Below are positions 1 through 8,946 of a DNA stretch of 64,000 bases, piece after piece. The translations under genes and the position numbers were made by a program. Source of the stretch: Variovorax sp037204085 (GTDB taxonomy: Bacteria; Pseudomonadota; Gammaproteobacteria; Burkholderiales; Burkholderiaceae_C). Each line of letters starts with the position of its first letter. The first letter of the stretch is position 1. The notes beneath the pieces are model-generated. The model ran no database searches. It worked only from the letters and a program-made list of their open reading frames with translations, and had not been told where the DNA came from. The stretch covers positions 10,813-74,812 of the forward strand of contig NZ_JBBCBW010000026.1 of the NCBI RefSeq assembly GCF_037204085.1, in the 5' to 3' direction.

Positions 1-659
1 ACGTGCGCAATCTCGCCAGACGGACTGTGGGTGAGCACCACTTCGTTTCGATAGAACGTGCGCAGCGCGATCCACGGCAGTTCGGCCAGTTCCGATGCAT
101 GCGTGGGCGGCTTGCGCCCGGCCAGCACCGAGGGCGCGGCCACCACCACGCGCGGCACTTCCGACAGCTTGATGGCCACGGCCATGGTGTCGGTCACCTC
201 GCCGACCTGAATGGCGCAATCGACGCCTTCCGCAATGAAGTCGGGCCGGCGGTCGTTCAGCAGCCATTCGACGGACACCCGCGGGTATGCGCGCAGGTAG
301 TCGGCCAGCGGCCCGACCAGCAGCAGTTGCCCCAGCGCATGCGGCGCCACCACGCGCAGCGTGCCCTCGGGCTCGTCGCCCACGCCGCGCAGGTCAGCCT
401 CGAAGGCGTGCCAGTCGGCGACCAGCTCCCTCGCCCGCTCGTAGCAACGCTCACCATCCTCCGTGAGCTTCATGGCATGGGTGGAGCGGCGCAGCAGCCG
501 CACACCCAGCGAGCGCTCCAGCGCCTGCAGCCGCCGGCTCACGGTGGGCTGGGTGGCGCCCATCTGCTGGGCAGCGGCCGAGAGGCTGCCAGCCTCGACG
601 ATGTGAATGAAGGTCTGCATCAGCTCGATGCGGTCGGCGGCGGGGGAAGAGGTCGACAT
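1..659 (-). CDS. LysR-family transcriptional regulator, 3' end cut by window edge
   Basis: About 219 residues are visible, beginning MSTSSPAADRIELMQ. An N-terminal winged helix-turn-helix (roughly residues 8-67, with the typical AAAQQMGATQPTVSRRLQALE stretch) is followed by the start of a substrate-binding domain (from about residue 90). The frame stays open to base 1, so the C-terminal third lies outside the window. It is divergent from the MFS transporter at 770 with a 110-bp shared intergenic region, the usual arrangement in which a LysR protein controls its neighbour; that control is inferred. The effector is unknown. Confidence 0.93.
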   Translation of the reverse strand, partial: MSTSSPAADRIELMQTFIHIVEAGSLSAAAQQMGATQPTVSRRLQALERSLGVRLLRRSTHAMKLTEDGERCYERARELVADWHAFEADLRGVGDEPEGTLRVVAPHALGQLLLVGPLADYLRAYPRVSVEWLLNDRRPDFIAEGVDCAIQVGEVTDTMAVAIKLSEVPRVVVAAPSVLAGRKPPTHASELAELPWIALRTFYRNEVVLTHSPSGEIAH

Positions 660-769
660 CGTTGTCTTTATGCGTGTGACGTATAGGCATTGTGCGATCT
701 TCAGGGCTACCAAGCCACGCCTCAGAGGCGCACATTTCAACCCTCGCTCAGTATTCAAGGGTTAACGCC

Positions 770-1993
770 ATGTCTTCCATTCAACAAACGCATGCACCGG
801 CCGCCGCTGCACCGGCGGCACGCGACCTGCCCGCGTCGCTGGTGCTGCTGCTCGCCACAGGCGCGGGGCTGTCCGTGGCTTCGCTCTACTACGCCCAACC
901 GATGCTCGGCGTGCTGGGCGCGGACATCGGCGCCTCCGCGCGGTCCGTCGGGTTCATTCCCACGCTCACGCAGCTTGGCTACGCGCTGGGCATCCTGCTG
1001 CTGGCACCGCTGGGCGACCGCTACGACCGGCGCCGCATCGTGCTGGCCAAGGCGGCCGCGCTGTGCGCCGCGCTGCTGGTGGCCGGGGCCGCGCCGTCCA
1101 TCGGCATGCTGCTCGCAGCCAGCCTGGCCATCGGCTTGGCGGCCACGATGGCGCAGGACATCGTGCCCGCCGCCGCCACGCTGGCGCCTGAAGCCTCGCG
1201 CGGCAAGACCGTGGGCACGGTGATGACGGGGCTTCTGCTCGGCATCCTGCTGTCGCGCGTGGTGAGCGGCTTCGTGGCCGAGCACTTCGGCTGGCGCACG
1301 ATGTTCATTGCGGCGGCGGCCAGCATCGCGCTCATCGGTGCGGCGGCCTGGCGCGGCCTGCCGCGCTTCAGGCCCACCACGCACCTGGCCTATGGCGCGC
1401 TGCTCGGATCGCTCGGCACCCTGTGGTCGCGCCACGGCGCCCTGCGCCGCGCAGCGCTGGCACAGGCGCTGCTGGCGGTGGGCTTCAGCGCCTTCTGGTC
1501 GACGCTGGCGGTCATGCTGCACGGCGAGCCGTTCCACCTGGGCAGCGCGGCAGCGGGTGCCTTCGGCCTTGCTGGCGCCGCGGGCGCTCTGGCTGCGCCG
1601 CTGGCCGGACGGCTGGCCGACCGCCGCGGCCCGGAACTGGTGACGCGGCTCGGCGCAGGGCTGGTGGTGGTGTCTTTCGCGGCCATGGGGTTTGCGCCGC
1701 TGCTGCCGCCGCATGCGCAGCTCTGGCTGCTGGCGCTTGCCGCAATCGGCTTCGACCTGGGCATGCAGGCGGCACTGATTGCGCACCAGACCATCGTCTA
1801 CGGCATCGAGCCCGGTGCACGCAGCCGGCTCAACGCGGTGCTGTTCACCACCATGTTCATCGGCATGGCCGCCGGCTCGGCGCTGGGTGCGCTGGCGCTC
1901 GCGCAGTGGGGCTGGGCGGGTGTGACGTGGCTGGCAACCGGCACGGCCGCGGCGGGGCTGGGCGTGCGGCTCTGGCGCGGAAAGGCGGTTTAA
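770..1993 (+). CDS. MFS transporter, probable drug/metabolite efflux
   Basis: A 407-residue inner-membrane protein with about 12 hydrophobic segments. The loop 2-3 signature of the major facilitator superfamily is at residues 81-90 (LGDRYDRRRI), with a degenerate copy in the second half (AGRLADRRG). It resembles the YgaY/YfcJ-type MFS proteins of proteobacteria; substrate unknown, export more likely than uptake. I chose ATG 770 (MSSIQQ) rather than the in-frame start at 692 because the extra 26 residues look non-coding. A short inverted repeat (AACCCT at 739-744, AGGGTT at 758-763) sits just before the start and could be an operator or fold over the ribosome site. Divergent from the LysR gene. 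Confidence 0.88.
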   Translation: MSSIQQTHAPAAAAPAARDLPASLVLLLATGAGLSVASLYYAQPMLGVLGADIGASARSVGFIPTLTQLGYALGILLLAPLGDRYDRRRIVLAKAAALCAALLVAGAAPSIGMLLAASLAIGLAATMAQDIVPAAATLAPEASRGKTVGTVMTGLLLGILLSRVVSGFVAEHFGWRTMFIAAAASIALIGAAAWRGLPRFRPTTHLAYGALLGSLGTLWSRHGALRRAALAQALLAVGFSAFWSTLAVMLHGEPFHLGSAAAGAFGLAGAAGALAAPLAGRLADRRGPELVTRLGAGLVVVSFAAMGFAPLLPPHAQLWLLALAAIGFDLGMQAALIAHQTIVYGIEPGARSRLNAVLFTTMFIGMAAGSALGALALAQWGWAGVTWLATGTAAAGLGVRLWRGKAV

Positions 1994-2051
1994 AGGCCGT
2001 CTCATAGCCGCGGGACATGGCTCCCGCCTCCCCACTCCGGTGCATCCGGAT

Positions 2052-2067
2052 TGGCACGCCGCTTGCA
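2052..2067 (+). promoter_or_regulatory. Sigma-54 (RpoN) promoter of the 2106-8930 operon
   Basis: TGGCACGCCGCTTGCA matches the RpoN consensus TGGCAC-N5-TTGCA, with the invariant GG (2053-2054) and GC (2065-2066) separated by exactly 10 bases. Transcription would start near 2078, about 28 bases before the first gene. RpoN promoters need an activator such as NtrC; a GGTGCA half-site lies at 2039-2044 but no complete activator site is obvious. The placement fits nitrogen-limited expression of the downstream nitrogen-compound genes. Confidence 0.82.
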
Positions 2068-2105
2068 TAACCTGACCACTTGCTCTGATTAAGCGGTCAA
2101 ACACC

Positions 2106-2693
2106 ATGCGCGTGCTCGTCGTCTACTGCCATCCGGTCGAAACCAGCTTCCATGCAGCCCTGCACCAGGAGGTGCTGAAGAACCTGCGCGCGGCGGGGCA
2201 CGAGGTGGACGACTGCGACCTGTACGCGGAAGGCTTCAACCCGGTGCTCTCGCGCGAGGAGCGGCTCGGCTACCACGATGTGCCGGGCAACCAGTTGCCG
2301 CTCAAGCCCTATGTGGAGCGCCTGCAGTGGGCCGAGGGCATCGTTTTCTGCTTTCCGACTTGGTGCTTCGGCCTGCCGGCGATGCTGAAGGGTTACTTCG
2401 ACCGGCTCTTCATGCCCGGCGTGGCCTTCGACATCAGCGACCCGGCCAACGTGAAGCCGATGCTCACGCACATCAAGCGCATCAGCGCCGTGGTCACCTA
2501 TGGCCGGCCGCGCTGGATGGCCTGGTACATGGGCGATCCGCCGCGCAAGATTGTCACGCGCTACATGCTGCGGCTCACCGGCCGGCGCGCCAAGGTGGAC
2601 TACCACGCCCACTATCACATGAACGTGGCGACCGAGCCCCAGCTCAAACGCTTCATGGCACGGGTGGGCACCGCAATGGCGCGCTTCGCATGA
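2106..2693 (+). CDS. NAD(P)H-dependent flavodoxin-like oxidoreductase
   Basis: A 195-residue protein of the flavodoxin-like fold / NQO1-MdaB-KefG family (MRVLVVYCHPVETSF at the N-terminus, the beta1-loop that binds FMN or FAD phosphate; PTWCFGLPAMLKGYFDR at about 88-104, the second flavin-contact loop). Members reduce quinones or small electrophiles with NAD(P)H. It is the first gene after the sigma-54 promoter and its stop overlaps the start of the next gene (ATGA), so it is probably translated together with it. Its job in the pathway is unknown; it may supply reducing power or protect against a reactive intermediate. Confidence 0.85.
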   Translation: MRVLVVYCHPVETSFHAALHQEVLKNLRAAGHEVDDCDLYAEGFNPVLSREERLGYHDVPGNQLPLKPYVERLQWAEGIVFCFPTWCFGLPAMLKGYFDRLFMPGVAFDISDPANVKPMLTHIKRISAVVTYGRPRWMAWYMGDPPRKIVTRYMLRLTGRRAKVDYHAHYHMNVATEPQLKRFMARVGTAMARFA

Positions 2694-3964
2694 CGGCGCC
2701 CGCTTTTCTCGACAACGCGCGCCTGCCGCGCTGGCTGCTGCCCGCCGACTGGCCACAGCAGGGCGGCGTGCCGGCGCTGGCGCACATCGAGCTCGAAGCC
2801 GGGCGTGTGCTGATGGTGCGGCCCGCGTCCGATGGCATGGCGCCTTCCCCGCAGGGTTGGGACCTTGCCGGGACGCTGGTGCTCCCCGGTTTTGTCGATG
2901 CGCACACGCACCTCGACAAGGCGTTCACGCTGCCGCGCATGAAAGAGGTGCAGCCCGGCCTGCTCGGCGCCATCGACGCGATGCTGAACGACCGCGTGCA
3001 CTGGAGCGCCGGCGACGTGCGCGAGCGTGCCTCTCGCGGCCTGCAGTGGGCCTGGGAATGCGGCACCACGCATGTGCGCACGCATGTCGACTGGTGGGAG
3101 CCCGATACGGTGCCGCTGGCCTGGCCGGTGATGGCCGAACTGGCGCAGGAATGGGCAGGCAAGGTGCGGCTGGAGCAGGTCAGCCTGATCAAGCTGCCGC
3201 TGTTCGAAGATGCCGCGCAGGCGATGCGGCTCGCGCAGCAGGTAAAGGCCACGGGTCCGCAGGCAGTGCTGGGCGGCTTCGTGCATTCCACCAACTGGAG
3301 CGAACGGGCGCTGCGCAACCTGCTGGTGTCGGCGCAGGCCTGCGACCTGGACGTCGACCTGCACGTCGATGAAGAACTGAATCCGGCAGCGGTCGGCTTG
3401 CAGACCACCGCCCGCATCCTGCGAGAGATCGGCTTCGAAGGCCGCGTGGTGTGCGGCCATATCTGTGCGTTGGCCGCGCAGCCGGAAGCCCAGGCCTTTG
3501 CCACGCTCGACGCGGTGGCGCGCGCGCCGATTACCGTGGTGTCGCTGCCCGCCACCAACCTGCTGCTGCAAGACGCCGTCACGGGGCGCACGCCGCGCAT
3601 GCGCGGCATCACGCTGGTGAAGGAGGCGCGCGATCGCGGCATTCCGCTGCTGTTTGCGAGCGACAACGTGCAAGACCCGTTCTGCCGGCTCGGCAGCTTC
3701 GACCCGGTCGAGGCACTGGGTACCGCCGCGCTGGTGGCGCAGCTCGACGAACCTTTCGACAACTGGTCGCAGGCGCTGTGCCGCGGCGACTGGCTTCAGC
3801 GCGGGGCCGCCACGGCGACGCCCACGCTTGTCGGCGCCAAGGCCGACCTGGTGCTGTTCACCCAGGCCGACCGCCACGGCTGGCCCTCGCGCAGCGCCAC
3901 CCGCGTGGTGCTGCGCGAAGGCCGCGTCACGCACGGCGACGCGTCGCTTTTTCATTCCCGCTAA
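2690..3964 (+). CDS. Cytosine deaminase-like amidohydrolase
   Basis: A 424-residue amidohydrolase-superfamily enzyme. The metal ligands expected for a CodA-type deaminase are present: HTHLDK at 72-77, HVDEE at 225-229, the GH pair at 256-257 and SDNVQDPF at 324-331, the last corresponding to the catalytic aspartate loop. The family deaminates cytosine, creatinine, isoguanine and related rings. It starts by 4-bp overlap with the reductase gene and is followed after 17 bp by a creatininase homologue. Some family members act on creatinine as well as cytosine, so the pairing suggests attack on a cyclic ureide or amidine; substrate not determinable from sequence. Confidence 0.87.
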   Translation: MTAPAFLDNARLPRWLLPADWPQQGGVPALAHIELEAGRVLMVRPASDGMAPSPQGWDLAGTLVLPGFVDAHTHLDKAFTLPRMKEVQPGLLGAIDAMLNDRVHWSAGDVRERASRGLQWAWECGTTHVRTHVDWWEPDTVPLAWPVMAELAQEWAGKVRLEQVSLIKLPLFEDAAQAMRLAQQVKATGPQAVLGGFVHSTNWSERALRNLLVSAQACDLDVDLHVDEELNPAAVGLQTTARILREIGFEGRVVCGHICALAAQPEAQAFATLDAVARAPITVVSLPATNLLLQDAVTGRTPRMRGITLVKEARDRGIPLLFASDNVQDPFCRLGSFDPVEALGTAALVAQLDEPFDNWSQALCRGDWLQRGAATATPTLVGAKADLVLFTQADRHGWPSRSATRVVLREGRVTHGDASLFHSR

Positions 3965-3981
3965 AGAACCAAGGACCTCCC

Positions 3982-4845
3982 ATGCTCCACGGCTACATAC
4001 CGCCCCATCGCTTTCTGCCCTACCTGAGCTGGACAGAAATTGCCGCGCTGCCCGACCGCGAGAACACGGTCATCGTGCTGCCCTGCGGCGCCATCGAGCA
4101 GCACGGGCCGCACCTGCCCTGCTCGGTCGACAGCGTGATCGCCTCGGGGGTGATGGGCAAGGCGCTCGAAAAGCTGCCGGCCGAGGTGCGCGCCTTCGCG
4201 CTGCCGACCATCACCTACGGCAAGTCGGAAGAGCACCTGCACTTTCCGGGCACCATGACGCTGACCGGCACCACGCTCTTGTCCACCGTCATCGAGATTG
4301 GCGAATCGGTCTACCGCGCGGGCTTTCGCAAGCTGCTGTTCGCCAACGGCCACGGCGGCCAGCCGCAGGTGCTGGAGATGGCGGCGCGTGAACTGCGCCT
4401 GCGCCATGGCGACTTCGTGGTGGTGCCGCATGGCGTGTCGCGCCTGCCGAACGCATCGAGCAAGCAGATCAGCGAGCAGGAAAAGCGCTTGTCGATGCAT
4501 GCCGGCCATTCCGAGACCGCGCTGATGCTGGCGCTCGCGCCCGACACGGTGCACATGGAGCGCGCGGCCGCCAACTTTCCGCCGCCGTTCCCGATCAAGC
4601 TGCTGTCGGCCGACGGCCGCCCTGCGTGCGCATGGACAGCGCGCGACTTCGGCCCGAGCGGCGTGATCGGCGATCCGACCAGCGCCACGCGTGAACAGGG
4701 CGAAGAGATCCTGGACACGCTCTCGGACAGCTGGGTGCAGGCGCTGACCGAGCTGCATGCGCTGCGCTGGCTTGTGCGCGAAGAGGCGACCTGGGAGCGC
4801 GGCCATCAGCAGGGCTTCATCCAGCAATCGTTCGAGCCCGCCTGA
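3982..4845 (+). CDS. Creatininase-family amidohydrolase
   Basis: A 287-residue protein with the creatininase metal site: GAIEQHGPHLPCSVDS at 36-51 gives Glu39, His41 and Asp50; further ligand regions are ANGHGGQ in mid-protein and HAGHSETALML downstream. Family members hydrolyse cyclic amides (creatinine) or N-formyl groups (for example FAPy deformylases). ATG 3982 follows an AAGGA ribosome site. It sits between the deaminase and the ABC importer, which supports a catabolic role for an imported N-heterocycle. True creatininase activity is possible but unproven. Confidence 0.88.
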   Translation: MLHGYIPPHRFLPYLSWTEIAALPDRENTVIVLPCGAIEQHGPHLPCSVDSVIASGVMGKALEKLPAEVRAFALPTITYGKSEEHLHFPGTMTLTGTTLLSTVIEIGESVYRAGFRKLLFANGHGGQPQVLEMAARELRLRHGDFVVVPHGVSRLPNASSKQISEQEKRLSMHAGHSETALMLALAPDTVHMERAAANFPPPFPIKLLSADGRPACAWTARDFGPSGVIGDPTSATREQGEEILDTLSDSWVQALTELHALRWLVREEATWERGHQQGFIQQSFEPA

Positions 4846-4921
4846 GGCGCGCTACTTGCATCGGTTCACCGGCTTCCTTCTTCTTCAACCGTTCTTCCAC
4901 CAGCCTCGAGAGGTTCCCACC

Positions 4922-5902
4922 ATGCGTTCTTTCGCTCTTTCCATGGCCGGCGCCGCCGCGCTCGCACTGTTCTCCGCCGCTGCGCCGGCGCAGGACAAGT
5001 TCACCTACATGACCAACTGGTACGCGCAAGCCGAGCACGGCGGCTTCTACCAGGCGGTGGCACAGGGCATCTACAAGAAACACGGGCTCGACGTGACCAT
5101 CAAGATGGGCGGACCGCAGGTCAACATCACGCAGATGATGGCCGCGGGCCAGGCCGACTGCATCATGGGCTCGAGCGACATCCAGATGATGCAGGTGCGC
5201 GAAGGCGGCGTGCCGGTGGTCAACGTGGCGGCCTTCTTCCAGAAAGACCCGCAGGTGCTGATTGCGCACGACGACGTCAAGAAGCTCGAGGACCTGAAGG
5301 GCAAGACGCTGCTGATCGGCGCGCAGGCCAACCGTGGCTACTGGCCGTGGCTCAAGGCCAAGTTCGGCCTTACCGATGAGCAGACGCGGCCCTACACCTT
5401 CAACATCCAGCCCTTTGTGGCCGACAAGAACACGGCGCAGCAGGGCTACCTGACCTCGGAGCCCTACGCCATCCAGAAGGCCGGCGTGAAGAGCACGGTG
5501 CTGATGTTCAGCGACCACGGCTTTCCGGCATACGCCACCACGGTGTCGTGCATGGAAAAGACCGTGAAGGACCGCAGCAAGCAGGTGGCGGCCTTCGTGA
5601 AAGCCTCGGCCGAAGGCTGGAAGAGCTACCTCGCCGACCCGGCGCCCGCCAACGCGCTGATCAAGAAGGACAACCCCAACATGACCGACGACCAGCTGGC
5701 CTACAGCGTCGCCAAGCTCAAGGAGATGGGCATGATCACCGGCGGCGACGCGGCCACGCTCGGCATCGGCGTGATCACCGACGCACGCTCCAAGGCGAGC
5801 TACGACTTTCTCGTGAGCGCCAAGCTGCTCGACCCCGCGAAGGTGGAGCTCGCGAAGACCTACACCACCGAGTTCGTGAAGGACGCGAAGGTACTGCCTT
5901 GA
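4922..5902 (+). CDS. ABC transporter substrate-binding protein, NMT1/THI5-like
   Basis: A 326-residue periplasmic binding protein. Residues 1-23 form a signal peptide ending APA before QDKF. The mature part begins with the NMT1/THI5 pattern (YMTNWYAQAEHGGFYQAVAQ), known from receptors for pyrimidine thiamin precursors, nitrate, sulfonates and other small ligands. With the ATPase and permease that follow (11 bp, then overlap) it forms a complete importer of the NitT/TauT class. Because the operon also encodes a cytosine-deaminase-like enzyme, a pyrimidine-like or creatinine-like ligand is a reasonable guess. Confidence 0.9.
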   Translation: MRSFALSMAGAAALALFSAAAPAQDKFTYMTNWYAQAEHGGFYQAVAQGIYKKHGLDVTIKMGGPQVNITQMMAAGQADCIMGSSDIQMMQVREGGVPVVNVAAFFQKDPQVLIAHDDVKKLEDLKGKTLLIGAQANRGYWPWLKAKFGLTDEQTRPYTFNIQPFVADKNTAQQGYLTSEPYAIQKAGVKSTVLMFSDHGFPAYATTVSCMEKTVKDRSKQVAAFVKASAEGWKSYLADPAPANALIKKDNPNMTDDQLAYSVAKLKEMGMITGGDAATLGIGVITDARSKASYDFLVSAKLLDPAKVELAKTYTTEFVKDAKVLP

Positions 5903-5912
5903 GTCTTGCGCC

Positions 5913-6743
5913 ATGAACCGCATCGAACCCCACACCCTTGCGCCGCCCGCGGTGCCTGCCGTGCCCGCGGTGGAAGTTCTCTCGGCCGAGAAAACTTACC
6001 CCAACGGCACACAGGCGCTGCTGCCGGTGGACCTGTCGATTGCCGAAGGCGAATTCGTCACGCTGCTGGGGCCCTCGGGCTGTGGCAAGAGCACGCTGCT
6101 GAAAATGATTGCGGGCATGCTCGAGCCGAGCGATGGGCGCCTGCTGGTGTGGCGCAAGCCTGTGGCGGAAATCCACAGCTGCCCGCACAAGCTGTCATTC
6201 GTGTTCCAGTCGGCCACGCTGATGCCGTGGGCCAGCGTGCGCACCAACGTGCGGCTGCCGCTCGACTTGGCCGGCGTGCCGCGCAAGGAGGCCGACGCAC
6301 GCGTGATGGAGTCGCTTGCGCTGGTGGGGCTCGAGAAGTTTGCCGATGCGCTGCCGCGTGCGCTCTCGGGCGGCATGCAGATGCGTGTCTCGATTGCACG
6401 CGGGCTGGTGACGCAGCCTGACCTGCTGCTGATGGACGAGCCCTTCGGCGCGCTCGACGAAATCACGCGCCACAAGCTCGATGCCGACCTGCTCGACCTG
6501 TGGCGCAAGAAGAAGCTCACGGTGATCTTCGTGACGCACTCGATCCACGAGGCGGTGTTTCTCTCGACCCGTGTCGTGATGATGGCTGCGCGGCCGGGCC
6601 GGGTGGTGGAGCAGTTTCACATCGACGAGCCCTATCCGCGCACACCCGACTTCATGGTGACCCCGGAATTCGCGCGCCATGCCAAGCGCCTGCAGGACAG
6701 CCTGCTGCGCGCGAGCCAAGGCGACGAGGAGCATGCGCAATGA
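5913..6743 (+). CDS. ABC transporter ATP-binding protein (NitT/TauT class)
   Basis: A 276-residue ATPase subunit. Walker A is GPSGCGKST (53-61), the signature is LSGGMQMR, and Walker B with D-loop is LLLMDEPFGALDE; the switch histidine is in VTHSIHEAVFLS. It would dimerise on the cytoplasmic face and drive the permease encoded immediately downstream (its TGA overlaps the permease ATG at 6740). It is of the SsuB/TauB-like subfamily. The first 20 residues are a proline- and alanine-rich extension with no clear role. Confidence 0.93.
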   Translation: MNRIEPHTLAPPAVPAVPAVEVLSAEKTYPNGTQALLPVDLSIAEGEFVTLLGPSGCGKSTLLKMIAGMLEPSDGRLLVWRKPVAEIHSCPHKLSFVFQSATLMPWASVRTNVRLPLDLAGVPRKEADARVMESLALVGLEKFADALPRALSGGMQMRVSIARGLVTQPDLLLMDEPFGALDEITRHKLDADLLDLWRKKKLTVIFVTHSIHEAVFLSTRVVMMAARPGRVVEQFHIDEPYPRTPDFMVTPEFARHAKRLQDSLLRASQGDEEHAQ

Positions 6744-7546
6744 AGAAGAGCACGCCCCTTCTGAATCAACCACGCGTACAGCGCGTGCTCTACCCGGTAC
6801 TCATCGGCGTGGTACTGGTGGCGCTGTGGCAATGGATGGTGGTGGCGATGGAGTTGCCGCCGTACCTGGTGCCCTCGCCCATCCTGATGGTGCAGACGCT
6901 CGTCACCGACTGGGCGCCGCTCGGCAATGCGCTGCTGGTCACGCTCAAGATCACGCTGCTGTCGTTCGCGCTGGCCACGGTGGCGGGCGTGCTGATCTCG
7001 TTTCTCTTCGTGCAGAGCAAGCGCATCGAGACCGCGCTCTTTCCGTACGCGGTGCTGCTGCAGGTGACGCCCATCGTGGCGGTGGCACCGCTCATCATCA
7101 TCTGGGTGAAGAACCCGGTAGCGGCAATGACGGTGTGCGCCGCGCTGGTGGCGCTGTTCCCGATCATCAGCAACACCACGCTCGGCCTGCGCAGCATCGA
7201 TCCCGACCTGCAGAGCTACTTCAAGCTCAACCGAGCCACACGTTGGCAGCAGCTGGTGCGGCTGCGCATTCCGAGCGCGCTGCCTTACTTCTTCGGCGGA
7301 CTGCGCATTTCGAGCGGCCTCGCGCTGATTGGCGCGGTGGTGGCCGAGTTCGTGGCCGGCACGGGCGGCTCGGGCGCCGGGCTGGCGTATCAGATTTTGC
7401 AGGCCGGCTTTCAGCTGAACATTCCGCGCATGTTCGCGGCCCTGCTGCTCATTTCGCTGACCGGCGTCGCGCTCTTCGTGCTGATGGCCTGGCTCACCAA
7501 GCTGGCGCTGGGCTCGTGGCACGCCAGCGAACTTTCCCAGGATTGA
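6740..7546 (+). CDS. ABC transporter permease (NitT/TauT class)
   Basis: A 268-residue inner-membrane protein with about six transmembrane helices (first near residues 15-36). The EAA loop that docks on the ATPase is seen around DPDLQSYFKLNRATRWQQL. ATG 6740 overlaps the ATPase stop. It completes the importer of this operon. The C-terminus (WHASELSQD) ends 10 bp before the next start. Confidence 0.92.
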   Translation: MKKSTPLLNQPRVQRVLYPVLIGVVLVALWQWMVVAMELPPYLVPSPILMVQTLVTDWAPLGNALLVTLKITLLSFALATVAGVLISFLFVQSKRIETALFPYAVLLQVTPIVAVAPLIIIWVKNPVAAMTVCAALVALFPIISNTTLGLRSIDPDLQSYFKLNRATRWQQLVRLRIPSALPYFFGGLRISSGLALIGAVVAEFVAGTGGSGAGLAYQILQAGFQLNIPRMFAALLLISLTGVALFVLMAWLTKLALGSWHASELSQD

Positions 7547-7556
7547 ACCCTTGACC

Positions 7557-8930
7557 ATGAACGCTTTAATTTCCGCCATAGAACAGCTGCAGCTCGAATT
7601 GCCCGAGCTCGACTGGATCACCGACGAAAGCCGCGTGACGCGGCTGTCGCAAGACTTCTCATGGTTCAGCCCGGTACTGACCCGCCAGTTGAAAGACAAG
7701 CGCGCCGACGTGGTCGTGCGTCCGCGCACCGAGGACGAGATTCGCGCAGTGGTCGGCGCCTGCGCACGGCGCAATGTGCCGATCACCCTCCGCGGCAGCG
7801 GCACCGGCAACTACGGCCAGACCACGCCGCTCGCAGGCGGCGTGGTGCTCGACATGACGGGCTACAACGCCTTTCTTTGGGTGAAGCCCGGCGTGGCGCG
7901 CGCGCAAGCCGGAATTCGCCTGGGTGAGCTCGAGAAGCAGACCAAACCTTCAGGCCAGGAGATGCGCTGCCTGCCCTCCACCTACCGCAGCGCCACGCTC
8001 GGGGGCCTGTTCGGCGGCGGCTTCGGCGGCGTGGGTTCCATCAACTACGGACCGCTCGGTGCGCCCGGCAACGTGCTCGGCATTCGCGCGATGACCATCG
8101 AGGCGGAGCCACAGGTGGTCGAACTGCGCGGCGCCGAGGCCATGCGCATGCACCACCTGTGGGGCACCAACGGGCTGGTGCTCGAAATCGAGGTGGCGCT
8201 CGCGCCATCGCATCCCTGGCTCGAAACGCTGGTGACCTTCGACAAGTTTGAAGACGCACTTCACTTCGCCGACAAGCTGGCCAATGCACCCGGCATCGTG
8301 AAGCGGGAGATCGCTTTTTTTGCCGCGCCCATTTCCGATCATCTGGCACAGCTCGCGGCACACCTGCCCAAGGGCTGCCACACGGTGCTGTCGCTCGTGG
8401 CCGAGTATTGCGAGCCGGCCATGCTGCAGCTGGCCGAAGCGTACGGCGGCACTGTGAGCTACCGCAAGACGGCGGCCGAGGTGCAGAAGAGCAACCGTAC
8501 GCTGATGGAGTTCACCTGGAACCACACCACGCTGCATGCGCTGAAGGTCGACCCGACGCTGACTTACCTGCAGAGCGGCTTCATTCCGGGCCGGCAGGTC
8601 GAGCAGATCATCGAGATGGAGAAGCTGCTCGGCGGCGAGGTGATGATGCACATCGAGTTCATCCGCAACGTGGCGGGGCTCATGACCTGTAGCGGGCTTC
8701 AGCTGGTTCGCTTCAGCACCGAAGAAAGGCTCTCGGAGATCATCGACATTCACCGCGCCCACAACGTGCACATCAACAATCCGCATGTGAACATCGTGGA
8801 AGACGGCAAGGCCGGTGGGCCGCTGCCGCCCGAGGTCATCGAGGTGAAGAAGCGCTTCGATCCGATGGGGCTGCTGAACCCCGGCAAGCTGCGCGACTGG
8901 CCTGTGAAGGCGGTGCCGGCAACAGCCTGA
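7557..8930 (+). CDS. FAD-binding oxidase/dehydrogenase, GlcD-like
   Basis: A 457-residue flavoenzyme with an N-terminal PCMH-type FAD domain (VVVRPRTEDEIRAVVGAC, then RGSGTGNYGQTTPLAGG) and a C-terminal region ending in a typical oxidase tail (KKRFDPMGLLNPGKLRDW). The family oxidises hydroxy-acids, polyols or ring systems, passing electrons to oxygen, cytochromes or an electron-transfer flavoprotein. It is the last gene of the sigma-54 operon. A TTG two codons earlier (7551) is an alternative start; ATG 7557 is preferred. The substrate is presumably an intermediate made by the two hydrolases upstream. Confidence 0.85.
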   Translation: MNALISAIEQLQLELPELDWITDESRVTRLSQDFSWFSPVLTRQLKDKRADVVVRPRTEDEIRAVVGACARRNVPITLRGSGTGNYGQTTPLAGGVVLDMTGYNAFLWVKPGVARAQAGIRLGELEKQTKPSGQEMRCLPSTYRSATLGGLFGGGFGGVGSINYGPLGAPGNVLGIRAMTIEAEPQVVELRGAEAMRMHHLWGTNGLVLEIEVALAPSHPWLETLVTFDKFEDALHFADKLANAPGIVKREIAFFAAPISDHLAQLAAHLPKGCHTVLSLVAEYCEPAMLQLAEAYGGTVSYRKTAAEVQKSNRTLMEFTWNHTTLHALKVDPTLTYLQSGFIPGRQVEQIIEMEKLLGGEVMMHIEFIRNVAGLMTCSGLQLVRFSTEERLSEIIDIHRAHNVHINNPHVNIVEDGKAGGPLPPEVIEVKKRFDPMGLLNPGKLRDWPVKAVPATA

Positions 8931-8946
8931 CGACGATCGCCCTGCG

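Noticed and set aside
2039..2044. GGTGCA half-site as an NtrC binding site
   Set aside because: Only one half is present and it is too close to the -24 element for a normal enhancer site.
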